Shown: positions 10,324 to 22,079 of the stretch, piece by piece
How positions within the stretch are numbered: the stretch's first letter is position 1
Layout of the letters: every line of letters starts with the position of its first letter
Origin: Wurfbainia villosa
Lineage: Eukaryota; Streptophyta; Magnoliopsida; Zingiberales; Zingiberaceae
Assembly: GCA_025175895.1 (NCBI GenBank)
Contig: CM045993.1
Location: 59,648,621 to 59,712,620, forward strand
Length of the DNA: 64,000 nucleotides
Reading direction: 5' to 3'
Notes under the pieces: model-generated
What the model was told of the DNA's origin: nothing
Database searches by the model: none
The model's input: only the letters and a program-made list of their open reading frames with translations
Made by a program: the position numbers and the translations under genes

Positions 10324-12246
10324 AAGGACACGAAGGGATATTACTTCTACATTCCCAGTCAACACAAAGTGTTTGTGGCAAAGACTGGGGTTTTTCTAGA
10401 AAGGTATTTTGTTTCTAGAAAAACTAGTGGGAGTACGTTTGATCTTGAAGAAATTCAAGATAATGACCATAGCACTGAGGCCTTGATGAAGGTTGAACAG
10501 AAACCACAAAGTGTTGTGGGTGATGAGGTTGTTGCATAAAGAGTTGTGGAACAACTACCTGTTCAGGTAGACCTACCTCTTCGCAGGTCTGATAGGGTAC
10601 GTCGTCAGTCTGAGAGATACTCATTTCTCTTGTCTGACCATGATGACGTTATGCTCATTGAGAATGAGCCTACCTCCTATCAAGAAGTTGTGATGAGCCC
10701 AGACTCTGAGAAATGGCTAAAGGCCATGAGATCTGAGATGGAATCCATGTACACCAACCAAGTATGGACTTTGGTTGATCCACCTGATGGGGTCAAACCC
10801 ATTGGGTGTAAGTGGGTCTTTAAGAGAAAGACTGACATGGATGGACTTATGCATACCTATAAGGGACGATTGGTGGCTAAAGGTTTCAAGAAAATTCATT
10901 GTATTAACTATGATAAAACCTTTTCTCCAATGGTGATGTTTAAGTCCATTCGGATCATGCTTGCTATTGCAGCATACCACGATTATGAGATTTGCCAGAT
11001 GGATGTCAAAACCGCATTTATGAATGGAAACTTACTCGAGGATGTGTACATGACACAACCTGAGGGTTTTGTAGATCCACAGCATACTGGGAAAGTATGC
11101 AATATGCAAAGGTCTATTTATGGGCTAAAGAAAGTTTCTCGGAGCTGGAATCTTTGATTCGATGATGCGATCAAACAGTTTGGTTTCATCAAGAATGAAG
11201 ATGAACCCTGTGTCTACAAGAGGGTTAATGAAAACACAGTTGTCTTCCTTGTATTGTATGTAGATGACATACTACTCATTGGGAATGACATCCCTTCGCT
11301 ACAGTCTGTGAAGACTTGGCTGGGGGCGTGCTTCTCAATGAAGGTCTTAAGTGAAGCAGCCTGTATTCTAGGCATCAAGATCTATAGAGATAGATCTAAG
11401 AGGTTGCTTGGCCTAAGTCAGAGTACATACATTGACACGATATTACTACAGTTTGCCATGCAGAATTCCAAGAAGGGACTTCTGTCGATGTCACATGGTG
11501 TGAGTCTTTCAAAGACTCAAAGTCCCTCTTCTAGAAAGGAGAGAGACCACATGGATAAGATCCCTTATGCATCTGCTATAGGATCTATCATGTACGCCAT
11601 GCTATGTACTCGTTCTGATGTCTCGTATGCTTTGAGCATGACGAGTAGATACCAGTCAGATCCAGGTGAGCGTCACTGGATAGCAGTCAAGAATATTCTT
11701 AAGTACTTGAGAAGGACTAAAGAATATTTCTTGATATTTAGAGGCGATGAGGAGCTAGCTATAAAGGGTTATAGCGATGCCAGCTTCCAAACTGACCAGG
11801 ATGATTATAGATCACAGTCAGGGTTTGTGTTTTGCTTGAATGGTGGCGTTGTGAGCTGGAAGAGTTCGAAGTAGGACACAGTTGCTGATTCTACAATAGA
11901 AGTCGAGTATATCGCTGCATCTGAGGCAGCAAAGGAGGCAGTTTGGATCCGCAAGTTCATTACTGAGCTTGGGGTGGTTCCTAGCATAGCAGATCCCATA
12001 GAGCTCTATTGTGACAACAATGGAGCGATTGCACAGGCTAAGGAACCTCGCTCACACCAGCGGACCAAATACATACTACGGCGCTTCCATCTCATTCGAG
12101 AGATTATCGATAGAGGAGATGTGAAGATTTGTAGAGTACCCACAGAGGCTAACATCACAGATCCCTTGACCAAGGCTTTGGCACAGAAAAAGAATGATGG
12201 TCACACTAGGTCATTGGGTATTAGATACTACGGTGATTGGCACTAA
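10324..12246 (+). pseudogene. pol: Integrase C-terminus, reverse transcriptase and RNase H, element B
   Basis: Resumes pol after solo LTR C. The integrase C-terminal segment is followed by reverse transcriptase from about 10680 (WVFKRKTDMDG, DVKTAF, YVDDILLIGND with the YVDD acids at 11257-11268) and RNase H (YSDASF near 11771, EVEYIA near 11899, YCDNNGAIAQAKEP near 12007). All visible catalytic motifs are kept. In-frame stops are TAA 10537-10539, TGA 11155-11157 and TAG 11872-11874, the last at a Gln codon in sister copies. The coding region ends at 12244-12246 immediately before the purine tract. This is the only element here with both an intact YVDD and an intact RNase H core, although it is broken by stops. 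Confidence 0.92.
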
Positions 12247-12260
12247 TGCTAGTGGGAGAT

Positions 12261-14076
12261 TATTAGTGAAAGCCCTAGAGTCAATCATGTGATGATTGTT
12301 GTATGAACTTTATTGTATCATATTCCTATTAATAAAGGCATGGTTATTATATTTACTTGTATTGGTGCCAAATAACTAAGTATAATAACGTCCTTGAGTA
12401 GTAGGTTCTTATCTATATCAATCGATTGGTTGAATCGATAATGAGATGATATAGAGAACACTACTCTTAATCATTCCTAGTCAAGTATTAACATTCAGGG
12501 ACAATGTTAATGCGTAGAGACTAGCATGTAGGTCAACACGATGACTTGATCTCACAAGTCATGGATATGAGATATCAAGTTGACACATGGGTATGTATTG
12601 GAGAATGTATACTGAAAGACCCGCCATGAGAAAGTATCATGAATCGTTATATGAGTGTCATATACTTTCTCATGTGGCTATTAGTATGACTATTAGTCCT
12701 TAGACCTGAAGTCACCATGGTTCCCTACATAAGGAGTTTCATACTTTGGCTTCGTCAAACGTCACCCGTAAATGGGTGGACTATAAAGGCGATTACTGGG
12801 TATGTAACAAATTATGCGGAGGTATGTGAGTGATGTAGATGGGATCTATCCCTCCTATATGACGGGAGTGATATCGTTATTCTTGATAGAGTAAGACCAC
12901 GAAGTGCATGGTCATGCCCAAATGAGTCAATATGAGATATTGAGCTCATTTGATTAGAGTGAGTCTACTTGGAGTTCAAGATATAGATTATACCGAGAAT
13001 GACACGGTCTATGCCTCAATTGGTCAATATAGATGTCAAGGATAGAGGGACATTGTCACATATTGTGAGAGTCATAATTAGTAGTCACAAAGGTGATGTT
13101 GGAGCTCAACATTCTAGTAACTTGGGTAGCAATGATGTGTTGCTAGATACCGCTCATTGCTTATATTCCTAAATCGGTTTAGAGACATTGCCAATGTTAC
13201 AAGAACCTATAGGGTCACACACAAAGGGAAATTAGATGGAGATTAGGTTCATATGATGAACCATGAGGATTAGGTTCATAGGATGAACCAAATTGGATTA
13301 AGAGTAATCCAAATTAGACTAATTGAGTTAGACTCAATTTGATTCAAGTGTTGAATGAGTCTAATTTAGATTTGATTCATTGAGTCAATTTAAATTAATG
13401 AATAGAGATTCATTAAATCAAATTGACTTGAATCAAGTGGTTATATTTGATCAACCATGGGAGATAAGAGGTCAAGTTTGACTTGACTTGAGAGGGAAGA
13501 TGAATGGTCAATTTTGACTTGACCAATTGCCATGTCATGGTGACTTGGCATGGGGGACGGCCAATGATGATGTTCCACATCATCATGGACTTATCATGTG
13601 GTGCCACCTCATGAGGGAGACCAAGAGCCATTGGCTCTTGGAATTACATGCATGCATGTAACCCCCCATCCAAGAGTGGCCGGCCACTTTTAGCATTAGT
13701 GTGAAGTTATTTGGATTAACTTCATCTTCTTCCTTGCTCTCCTCTCAAGCTTGCTCTCCCAATCCACTACCTTGGCCGAAACTTTCAAGGGGTGCTAGCA
13801 CACTCTAGGTTGTGTTTCTCCACCATTTGTCCGTGTGGATACCAATAGAGGAGTGTTCACTTGACACTCTTGAGTTCCGACAAAGCTTTTGGACGAGCGG
13901 GATAAGCGAAGGGCGTCACTACGAGGGTAATGCTCTCATCTTGTAGATCTAAGGTAGATCAAGGATCTTTAAACACATACATGTTTTATTTTTATATCTT
14001 CGCACAGATCCATGGCCGGGCTTCCAAGGTTTCCGCAACGCAAAAAGTGGTTTTTACCGCTCGGAAAATCCCAACA
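12261..14076 (+). repeat. 3' LTR of element B
   Basis: 1816 bp, pair of 3101-4915. Its first dinucleotide reads TA instead of TG, a point change at 12262. It is preceded by the purine-rich AGTGGGAGA at 12251-12259, the expected plus-strand primer. The conserved inverted repeat lies at 12626-12637 and 12662-12673. Scattered substitutions between the two LTRs could date the insertion. Confidence 0.94.
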
Positions 14077-14081
14077 TCTAC

Positions 14082-16054
14082 TACTCCATATGAGATATGG
14101 AATAGTAAGAAACCTCATGTATCTTACTTGAAGATATGGGGTTGTCCTGCTTATGTGAAGCGGACTGTATCAGACAAATTGGATGCTAAATATGATAAAT
14201 GTCTATTTATTGGATACCCTAAGGAAACAAGGGGTTACCAATTCTATCATCCTGTGGAACAAAAGGTGTTTTTTTCAAGGCATATTGTGTTTATAGAGAA
14301 AGAGTTTCTCTTGCAAGAAAACAGTGAGAGTGTCGTTGAGCTTGAGGAGGCTCGAGAGACTCAAATAGACATTGATGAGATACCTGGTGAAGCACAATAG
14401 CCAATAACTCATAGTGATGAGCCATCGGCTGGACCAATTGAGACACCACATATTCGTAGATCTGGTAGAATATGCAATATTCCTGAGAGATATGGATTTC
14501 TCATAAGTGAATCGAACGACGTGTTACTCATTGATGATGAGGAGCCTACCAGTTATGAAGAAGTTCTGACAAGTTCAGAAAGGGATAAGTGGCTTGAAGC
14601 CATGAAGTCGGAAATGGATTCCATGTATGAAAACCAAGTTTGGAACTTGGTTGACCCACCTGAAGGCATAAAGCCGATAGGGTGCAAGTGGGTTTTTAAG
14701 AAGAAAATCGACATGGATGGTAATGTGATTACCTATAAGGCTAGACTGGTGGCGAAAGGATATCATCAAAAGCAAGGTGTTGATTATGACGAAACCTATT
14801 CGCTTGTTGCTATGCTTAAATCCATTCGGATGCTCCTGGCCATAGCGGCTCATTATGATTATGAGATATGACAGATGGATGTGAAAATAACTTTTCTTAA
14901 TGGAAATCTGCTCGAGGACGTGTATATGATACAGCCTGAGGGTTTCACATCGGTTGATAAAACCAAGGTATGCAAATTGCGATGGTCCATATATGGATTG
15001 AAGCAAGCATCCAGGAGCTGGAATATCCATTTTGATAAGACAATCAAAAGGTTTGATTTCTCACAAAATTCAGACGAACCTTGTGTGTACAAGAAGGTTA
15101 GTGGGAGTGCAGTCGTATTTTTAGTATTGTATGTCAATGACATATTACTTATAGGAAACAATGTTTCAATCTTACAGTCAGTTAAGATTTGGTTGTCTAA
15201 GACATTCTCCATGAAAGACCTGGGAGAAGCAACCTACATCCTCGGGATTAAGATCTATAGAGATAGATCGAAACGGTTGCTTGGTCTTTCGCAGTCTACA
15301 TATATAGACCGAGTGCTAAAGAGGTTTAGCATGTCGAAATCCAAGAAAGGTTTCTTACCCATCAGGCATGGGATACACCTTTCGAAGTTTGTGTCCGTGC
15401 ACAGAAGACGAGAGGATTTGCATGAGTAAGATTCCCTATGCATCCGCATTAGGATCTATCATGTATCCTATGTTATGTACGAGGCCCAATGTATCATATG
15501 CTCTGAGTGTCATGAGTAGATACCATTCTGATCCAGGAATAGATCATTGGGCGGCTGTTAAGATGATCCTTAAGTACTTAAGAAGAACTAAGGATGTGTT
15601 CCTAATATATGGAGAAGGGGACATGGTGATACGCGGGTATACGGATGCCAGCTTCCAGACATACAAGGATGATTCCAGGTCTCAGTCTGGGTACGTGTTC
15701 ACCTTGAATGGGGGTGCAGTGAGTTGGAAAAGTTCCAAACAAGACACTGTAGCGGATTCTACCACTGAGGCAGAATACATTGCAGCTTCGGAAGAAGCAA
15801 AGGAAGCGGTTTGGATTAAGAAGTTCATTTATGAACTTGGTGTGGTTCCAGCCATTGTTGAAGCAATACCGGTCTACTGTGACAACAATGGAGCAATTGC
15901 ACAGGCAAAAGAGCCAAGGTCTCATCAACGATCCAAACATGTGCTTCGCCGCTATCATTTGATCAGAGAAACCATTAGTAGGAAGGAAATACAAATCAAG
16001 AAAATCCCTACTAAAAGGAACTTAGTAGATCCTTTGACTAAGGCATTACCTTAA
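14082..16054 (+). pseudogene. pol: Integrase C-terminus, reverse transcriptase and RNase H, element A1
   Basis: Continues A1 after B. Integrase tail to about 14400 (TAG 14398-14400), then reverse transcriptase. The active-site motif YVDD reads YVND because GAT became AAT at 15136-15138, so polymerase activity should be lost. TGA 14869-14871 replaces a Trp codon, and a small deletion near 15390 shifts the frame. RNase H is complete and open to the stop at 16052-16054, with YTDASF, TEAEYIA and YCDNNGAIAQAKEP (GAC at 15881-15883). This is the only A-family copy here that keeps the last motif. Confidence 0.9.
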
Positions 16055-16128
16055 AGTAAGTTTGAGGGTCATGTTAGAGCTTATGGTATTGGATACCATA
16101 GCGATTGATATTATGCTAAGTTAGAGTT

Positions 16129-18332
16129 TGTTAGTAATATATGAGAGATATCCTAAGGCAATCGCCTTATGTATGAACCATTTATATGATAAATGAAGAT
16201 TCACTATTTGAGTGTACATGTTTTCATGTATTTGATTAGATCTTAAACTTATTTACTGAATGTCCACGATACGATTCACAACATGAGAGAATTTGTGATT
16301 GAATCACAACTAGTGAGTATCTCTACATGTGTAATTGTGATGTATCGAAATTATCCCTAGTCGATGAATTGATGGATTTGGACACCATCAATTTTGTCGA
16401 GACTAGCATGAGGTATACTCCGTGGTGTATCCAAGAAGCTGATTCTCACTGGCTGGAGACATTGTGATATCCGGAGTTAATCGTGTATGCTAGTTATGGT
16501 AACTAGTTCATTGGAGTAACCAGCCGTAAGACTTCATATGGTTCTCTGCATATATAGATATGTCAATGAAGTTCTTACTACAGCTTAAGTGTGATGTTCC
16601 TTTGACTTGCGATATTCAAGTCATCTTGATCAAGAAGACTTATGCTTTGACATCTTAAGCAAGCATCTCTGAGGAGATGTGGACCCGGGATGATTGGGTA
16701 TAAGTCGAAGTGATCGAAGGTGTTTGAATAGCCTATAAAGGATTCATCACTCCTTGTGAGGAGATGTATACTCGTGGCCTCTCGTCGGATTATTACTAAA
16801 GTCTTTAGCCAAAGCATTACATGTTTAGAGTAAGGTACTCTTGGATACATGTGCAGTAACTAGAATCCGTAGGATAAGGAAATGATACTTAGGCTAGGTG
16901 TGACATAGTCAACCTAGTGAGGACTGACACTATAGACCATGTCTTGAACCAAGTGGGTATAAGATGAGTGAAGGGAATGGGGCATGAATCATTTTAGCTG
17001 CTGAAGGGTTTCAGAAATAGTTTTGGATCAATCGTTGATCTTTTTGGTTAATTGGGGATCATAATGTACTACTAGGTGCCACTCATGATCGTTCTATAAT
17101 TAATGGTTAATTATAGATGACCAACATAAACCGAGAACCTATTTGGTCACACGCACAACGAGCGTAATCCGAAGGATTTAAAATGAGCTTGAGAATGAGA
17201 TTCTCAGACCGAGAGAAACTAGGTTTTGTTGGACCAAACAAAGATCGAGCATGAAATCATTTTAGTCGCAATTGAAGCGTGGATGGGCCGTGTCTTATGA
17301 AGACATGATGGATGAACCAAATTGGTTTGGTTCTAATCCAATGGTGGAGAATAAACCAAAGTGGTTTGGTTTGTTTTAAATGAATGAACCAAAGTTGGTT
17401 CGGTTCATTTTAACTTAAAATAGACCAAATCGGTTTGATTTATTTTAACTTAAATTAATGGAGCGGGTTAACGGGTTTTTGGTTATGAACCAATAACCAT
17501 TAGGAAAATTTGTTCTCTATAAAATAGGGCTTAAGGGTTTTGTGAAAGCCCTAACCCAAAAGTTGCCGCCCCCTCTCCCTCTGCTACTCTTGTAGTCGAC
17601 GCCCAAGCCTAGCCGCTGCCCACCCCTTGTGCCGCCGTCCAAGTTGTTGTCGGCGTACAAGCTTCTGCCGGCGATCCTCCGGTGATCTTCCTTGGCTCCG
17701 GCGACAAGGTGAGCATCTAGCTTTCCTTATTTGGCCGGCGCAACATCCTCCACCAAACCTGTCCAGTTTTCTGGACAGCTTGTTTCCTTCTTGTCGGAGC
17801 GTCGTTTGGATGAAGTTTGGAGCTCCAACAGTGGCTTCCTTGCTGGGGATTCGATCTCCGATAATCCTCATAGGTGGAGGATGAAGGATTCGTCAAACGG
17901 TTGATGGATACCTCTCCGGAGAAGCGAGTTTTGGGGACTCGATTTTGAATTCGAATTTTGATTCGAATTGTGATCTTCTCTCGATCACATCGTCTTCGAC
18001 ACGAGGCTAGTGACTTGTACGAAGATGAGGCTTGTGACTTTGTGAAGTCATCCCGAAGATACTCGGCGTGGATACGGATAGGGGCGATTCTAGCGAGGGT
18101 CGCTCCGGTTGATGTCTTTCCCGCTACACGTGATACATCAGGTATACGTTGAATAAATTTCCTTTTATTGCAAAATTTGAAACTACGGTTATGTCTACAC
18201 ATGTTGTACTTTGCATGCGTATGGTGTGTGTGATGTACTTAATTAGATTTATTGCTTTTTATTTCTTCCGCTGCGCACATGTTTACGAAATATGTTCGAA
18301 CACACACTCGCCGCGGTGCCGAAAACCCAACA
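16129..18332 (+). repeat. 3' LTR of element A1, with promoter
   Basis: 2204 bp, from TGTTAGTAATATATGAG to GAAAACCCAACA, matching the LTRs of A2, A3 and A4. A TATA box TATAAAATA lies at 17518-17526, followed by CT-rich transcribed sequence; an equivalent TATAAAA is present in every A-family LTR. Upstream lies an array of ACCAAA/GGTTTGGTT repeats (17314-17442). The purine tract before the LTR is degraded (AAGTTAGAGT where the others read AAGTGGGAGTC). Confidence 0.93.
17314..17442 (+). promoter_or_regulatory. ACCAAA repeat array upstream of the A-family LTR TATA box
   Basis: Four imperfect short palindromic units of the form ACCAAAnnGGTTTGGTT at 17314-17333, 17353-17372, 17386-17406 and 17423-17442, about 75-205 bp upstream of TATA 17518. 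Comparable units occur in the LTRs of A2 (about 29428-29555), A3 and A4. AACCAAAC fits the plant MYB-type consensus MACCWAMC, so an enhancer role is possible but is inference. Confidence 0.55.
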
Positions 18333-18956
18333 CTTATAACAATAAGAAGGAAATACAAGAAAATACAAATAAAATACAACAAACAATGTAAAGAAAACTT
18401 TACACGAGGTTGGTTTGAATGCTTTGCTTATTGGTTGCTTGTATGAGCTTGAAGGACCCTGAAATACACCAGCACTTCACTTTAAATCTCTCCTAGAACC
18501 GCTGCCAAAATCCTCCATTTCGTGCTCCTTATAAAGCTGCAACTCGGGTTGATTTTCTCCTAGCAGTCGACTGCCCATACCCATCAGTCGACTACTCCTG
18601 TAGCCATTATAAGACAACGATTTAATCCACATTAGAAAAATTTCAATGGATAGCCAATTAGTCAACTGCCAAACTCTAGCAGTCGACTGCTATCCTGTCA
18701 GTCGACTACGAAACTCTCTATGCTTGTGGCCACAAACAACAATCGACTGCCCAACATGGCAGTTGACTGCTCGGCCAGTTGACTATCCAAATCTAGCAGT
18801 CGATTGCCAAGGCCACGTGGTCACAGTCGAGCTCCAGTCGACTGGTCATAAACCCAGTCGACTACTTAGAGTCGACTAGGCTGCCAAGTGTTAAAATACT
18901 TGACCAGTCGATTGATCCATAACTTCAGTCGACTGATGAACCTCAACCATGAGGTT
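18333..18956. repeat. Orphan LTR-like fragment with CAGTCGACTG palindromes
   Basis: This lies between the end of A1 and the start of F, with no coding. From about 18560 to 18945 there are a dozen or more exact or one-off copies of the palindrome CAGTCGACTG. On the minus strand these would sit upstream of a TATA-like GCTTTATAAGG (plus-strand 18527-18537). The LTRs of F, E and G have the same layout, with the palindrome upstream of TATAAAA. I infer a minus-strand piece of a related LTR. It is also the sequence into which F, and perhaps A1, inserted. The base runs CTTAT (18333-18337) and AGGTT (18952-18956) would be target-site copies for A1 and F. Confidence 0.45.
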
Positions 18957-20041
18957 TGTTGGTGCAGTAGGCACCTAAGTCGAACCTGAGTTTTGATTAT
19001 AGCAAACGATACAAAGTTAAACTTATGTCATTATCTCACGAGCTGAATCGAGTGTGCAGAAGATTGCTAAAGCTGGAGCTGAAGGCTAGCGACACCCGGA
19101 GGAAGCCGGGTGGTCGGGCGACACTCGAGTGACTTTGGAGGGAGCCGAAGGAATCTAGTGGAAGGCCGGAAGCAAAAGCGACATGGTAAGTAATGAGGTA
19201 AGCTCGTGTGTGCGAGCGTAAGTGAGGTTGTATCCTTCTTACGGGGATGGTCTTAAGCGTAGATCCGACCAAAGACATCCCATCGATGGTCTAGGTCGAG
19301 ATCGGACGGTCGAAGGCCGTCAAAATAATGTTTTCTTTGAGCTAACTTTGCCTTGCAGCTAGCATCAGTCGACTGCCATCTTGGAGGACTCGACTGCCCT
19401 TCATCATCGATCGTTTATCGACTCGTGATGCTACCATCGATCGATGATGATGGCCATCGATCGTGATGGTCAATGATCAGCTTCGAGGAGTCAAGGCTTA
19501 TCACCCCATTTCAAGGAGGTTTTGTGTCCATTTGTGATTGGTTGAAGACCCATTCGATGAGGGGCTCAAAGGCTATAAAAGGAGGGCTTGTCTTAGGGTT
19601 TTTCATCAATTAAAAAGGCTTCCAAGTGCTTCCGATACGCTCCGACTCTCCGACATCCCTACGACGGCTATTAACCTCCAACCTTTGAAGTCGTCGATAC
19701 GAAAGTTTAAATTGTATTTCAGTTTATTTTTAGTAAAGCTTTCATTATAATGAGGAGAGAGTGTCCCTCTACCTCGAGCTTTTGTCATTTGTGTATCCGT
19801 CTAACTCCTACCTCAACGAGGAGGAGTTCTTTAATAGTTGCCCTTAAATGCGTGGTCAAGGACCACTAGGGCCTTGGAGTAGTATCCCTCGACTACGAAC
19901 CAAGTAAAACCCTTGTGTCTATTGTCTCGCTTGTTTTGTTTTTATCTTCCGATTGTGTCTACTACTCGCATTTTAACGAACGATTTTGAGCGAAAAATTC
20001 TATCGCTATTCACCCCCTCTAGCGATCCGCTCGATCCAACA
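18957..20041 (+). repeat. 5' LTR of element F
   Basis: 1085 bp, TGTTGGTGCAG ... GATCCAACA, same family as the E LTRs at 48126 and 52315. TATAAAA at 19574-19580 with a palindromic CAGTCGACTG motif upstream at about 19367. The primer site follows as TTGGTATCAG but is cut short: relative to E (49188 on) about 17 bases after ATCAG are missing, including the rest of the tRNA match. Confidence 0.93.
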
Positions 20042-20518
20042 ATTGGTATCAGTCGGTGCAACCACCAATCGAGCAATTTTCTTTTCGTATTTATTGTTTT
20101 AAGATTTCTCCCACACTACTAATCCAAGACCAAGTCTTGGTACATAGTTTTTGGTTGTGTTTTTTGCAAGTACTAATCGCCTTCGGAGTACCTCACGATC
20201 AAACGAGCATAACTTTTGCTACAAGGGGACTCACGAAACGATCTACCCACCAAATCGAAGATCTCTGAGAGATCTACACTTCTTATGGGGGTTTACCCCT
20301 GTAACAAGCTGTTTTCATCCTCAAAAATTGACGTTTAGTAGCCTTTCGGGGACATCGAAGGTTGTGAGTACTTACTTTTTATTTAGTTTCTTATTTCTTT
20401 GCTTAACTTTCTATTTCTCGTTTATTTCTTTTTATTTCCCGCACCACTAATCCAAGGCTAAGTCTTGGAACCCTTTTTCGTGTTTTTTGTATTTTTTTGT
20501 GCAAGGTTTTCCTTCCAA

Positions 20519-20875
20519 ATGGCCCATCTCGAGGGTTTTAGCACCGTCCGACCTCCATTTTACAACGGAGATGACTTCCGTTATTGGAAGGGTCGGATGG
20601 AATGCTTTCTTAAAACCCAAATCGAGATGTGGATCATAATTCAAACGGGATTCACACTTCTGACTAACGAAGTGGGTGAATCCTTGGATTATGACCAATG
20701 GACCATTGCGACAAAAAGACAAGTCGAAGCCGACGCTAAGGCAACTCAAATCCTTCAATGCGGCCTATCCAAGGAGGAGCTAAATCGCGTCAGCCCCTTC
20801 ATAAGCGCAAAGGATCTTTGCACAAAACTAGAGGAGCTACACGAAGGGACCGATGAAGCCAAGGTATGTAAGCGT
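20519..20875 (+). pseudogene. gag: gag, N-terminal part, element F
   Basis: Starts at ATG 20519 (MAHLEGFSTVRPPF), chosen because E starts at the matching position (49675). The frame is open for 54 bp upstream, but that stretch is not conserved. The motif DDFRYWKGRMECFLKTQ is typical of the N-terminus of copia gag of the UBN2/DUF4219 type. Open to the insertion of G; after removal of G and one AGCGT the frame continues without a break at 26245. Part one encodes about 119 residues of the capsid-like region. Confidence 0.88.
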
Positions 20876-22018
20876 TGATAGGGCAATCTCTTGCCGTAAT
20901 ATGGTTTTGATGGTGTAGCAAAGAGTTTAAGTTAGTTTGATATGTTGATTTGATATGTGCGTTGAAGTCGTGCAGGACTTAGTAATTCGCACATGGAGCC
21001 ATGGCGAGTTTCACATCTCATGACTCGTGCCTTGAGTCGGTGAAGGATAGCTTTGCGGAAGTCGTGCGCTTGGAGCATCCGAGGGACCGCCGGACGAGGA
21101 GCTTGGAGTGAAGCCGGAGGAAGTAGACTTCGAGGCAAGAGACGCGAAGGAGCATTGCAGATCCATGCGCCTGATGCTGCCGAGGGACGTGGCCGCAAAC
21201 GAAGAGAACTTCGAAGGCGAGGGACTCCGAGGGATGAGAGTGAGCGATTGTAACCCGGGAAGGGTAGCTCTTAGGTGAAACTTGGCCATTTGGCCAAGTG
21301 TCGGATGAGTTTTCTCGACACGATCATTGCCATGTCATGGCGATGGCCTTCCGAATCGATGGGTCGATTGAGTGGTCTAATGTGGTGAATCAAGTTGATC
21401 GATCATTTGCCGGCATATGGGCGGTGATCGATGATCGATCACCGACCGCTAAGGGCGGATCGGGATGTCAATGGGCACAGAATGGAGTCGATCTTGTTGA
21501 GGACTCGTCTGGTTGACATCAGTCGACTGATGGGTGCCCTCAGTCGACTGATGCCAGTACCGTTGGATAGTATCTAACATGGAAAGCGGCCGTTATTGGG
21601 CAGCGGACTACAACGATCGGACCTCTTCCTCTATAAAAAGGAAGGGGATGGGGCTTTGGGGGGGTTAATGCTTGAACGCCCAACTACTCCCAAAGTGCCC
21701 TAAACGATTTTCCACTCTTCTACTTGCTCTAATCTTCATTTGTGTAAAAGAGGTTACCTCCACCTAGCTTTGTGCAAAGGAGAGATCTAGTGGATAGATT
21801 TCGGAGTGATTCACCGTGGACGAATCGGATCGTGGATTAGCGGCGTAGCCGTGAACCACGTTACATCTCCGTGTTTGTATTGTCTTTGTTTTATTTCTAT
21901 TCGCTTGTCTTAGTTTATTGCTTCCGCTTGCGCTAACGTTTTGTAGACGAGCGAATTACGACATCCATCGAACGAGGGCTATTCACCCCCCCTCTAGCCG
22001 GCCAATTGATCTCCAACA
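20876..22018 (+). repeat. 5' LTR of element G
   Basis: 1143 bp, TGATAGGGCAATC ... GATCTCCAACA. Contains two CAGTCGACTG palindromes (about 21514-21560) upstream of TATAAAA at 21632-21638. It differs from the 3' LTR by many short indels, including a gap of about 21 bp near 21740 where the 3' LTR has extra sequence at about 25938. Confidence 0.93.
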
Positions 22019-22020
22019 AG

Positions 22021-22032
22021 TGGTATCAGAGC
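22021..22032 (+). other. Primer binding site of element G (tRNA-iMet)
   Basis: TGGTATCAGAGC two bases after the 5' LTR end, a perfect match to the copia consensus primer site. Confidence 0.94.
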
Positions 22033-22079
22033 CAGGTTGCTTGTCACCGGACTAACCGCCACAACAAGCAATTTTCAAA

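Larger units (their letters stand above)
3101..14076 (+). mobile_element. Complete copia element B inserted in A1 integrase
   Basis: A TG...CA element bounded by a perfect 5-bp duplication TCTAC (3096-3100 and 14077-14081). It has two 1.8-kb LTRs, a tRNA-Met primer site directly after the 5' LTR, a leader of about 1.65 kb, gag, protease, integrase, reverse transcriptase and RNase H in copia order, and a purine tract before the 3' LTR. Total span is 10,976 bp, of which 1,705 bp is nested solo LTR C. Proteins resemble those of the A family (shared motifs such as DTGCxSHIC and YVDDILLIGND) but are clearly diverged, so B is a related sister family. Several stops and frameshifts make it defective. 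Confidence 0.95.
1..18332 (+). mobile_element. Copia element A1, 5'-truncated by the window edge, hosts S1 and B
   Basis: The window opens in the end of the leader just upstream of gag. The gag, protease, integrase, reverse transcriptase and RNase H fragments then run in copia order to 16054 and are followed by a 2.2-kb 3' LTR ending in CCCAACA. The 5' LTR lies to the left of the window. Two insertions, 981-2081 and 3101-14076, are each flanked by perfect 5-bp target duplications, and removing them restores continuity with copies A2 and A3. The base run after the LTR end, CTTAT (18333-18337), should be the right-hand target duplication, but its partner is off the window. All coding parts carry stops or lost catalytic residues, so the copy is not autonomous. 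Confidence 0.93.

Noticed and set aside
16578..16850. Minus-strand frames of about 80-95 codons recurring in every A-family LTR (also 28717-28965, 36024-36299, 36971-37246, 44307-44582)
   Set aside because: They recur only because the LTR recurs, are antisense to the element, and show stop and frame changes like neutral sequence; no domain is recognisable.
17577..17884. GC-rich open frames downstream of the A1 LTR TATA box that could be a host exon
   Set aside because: The same stretch occurs in every A-family LTR with indels that are not multiples of three.
20465..20518. Upstream start adding 18 hydrophobic residues to F gag
   Set aside because: E gag has its start at the position matching 20519, and the upstream stretch is T-rich leader, not conserved as protein.
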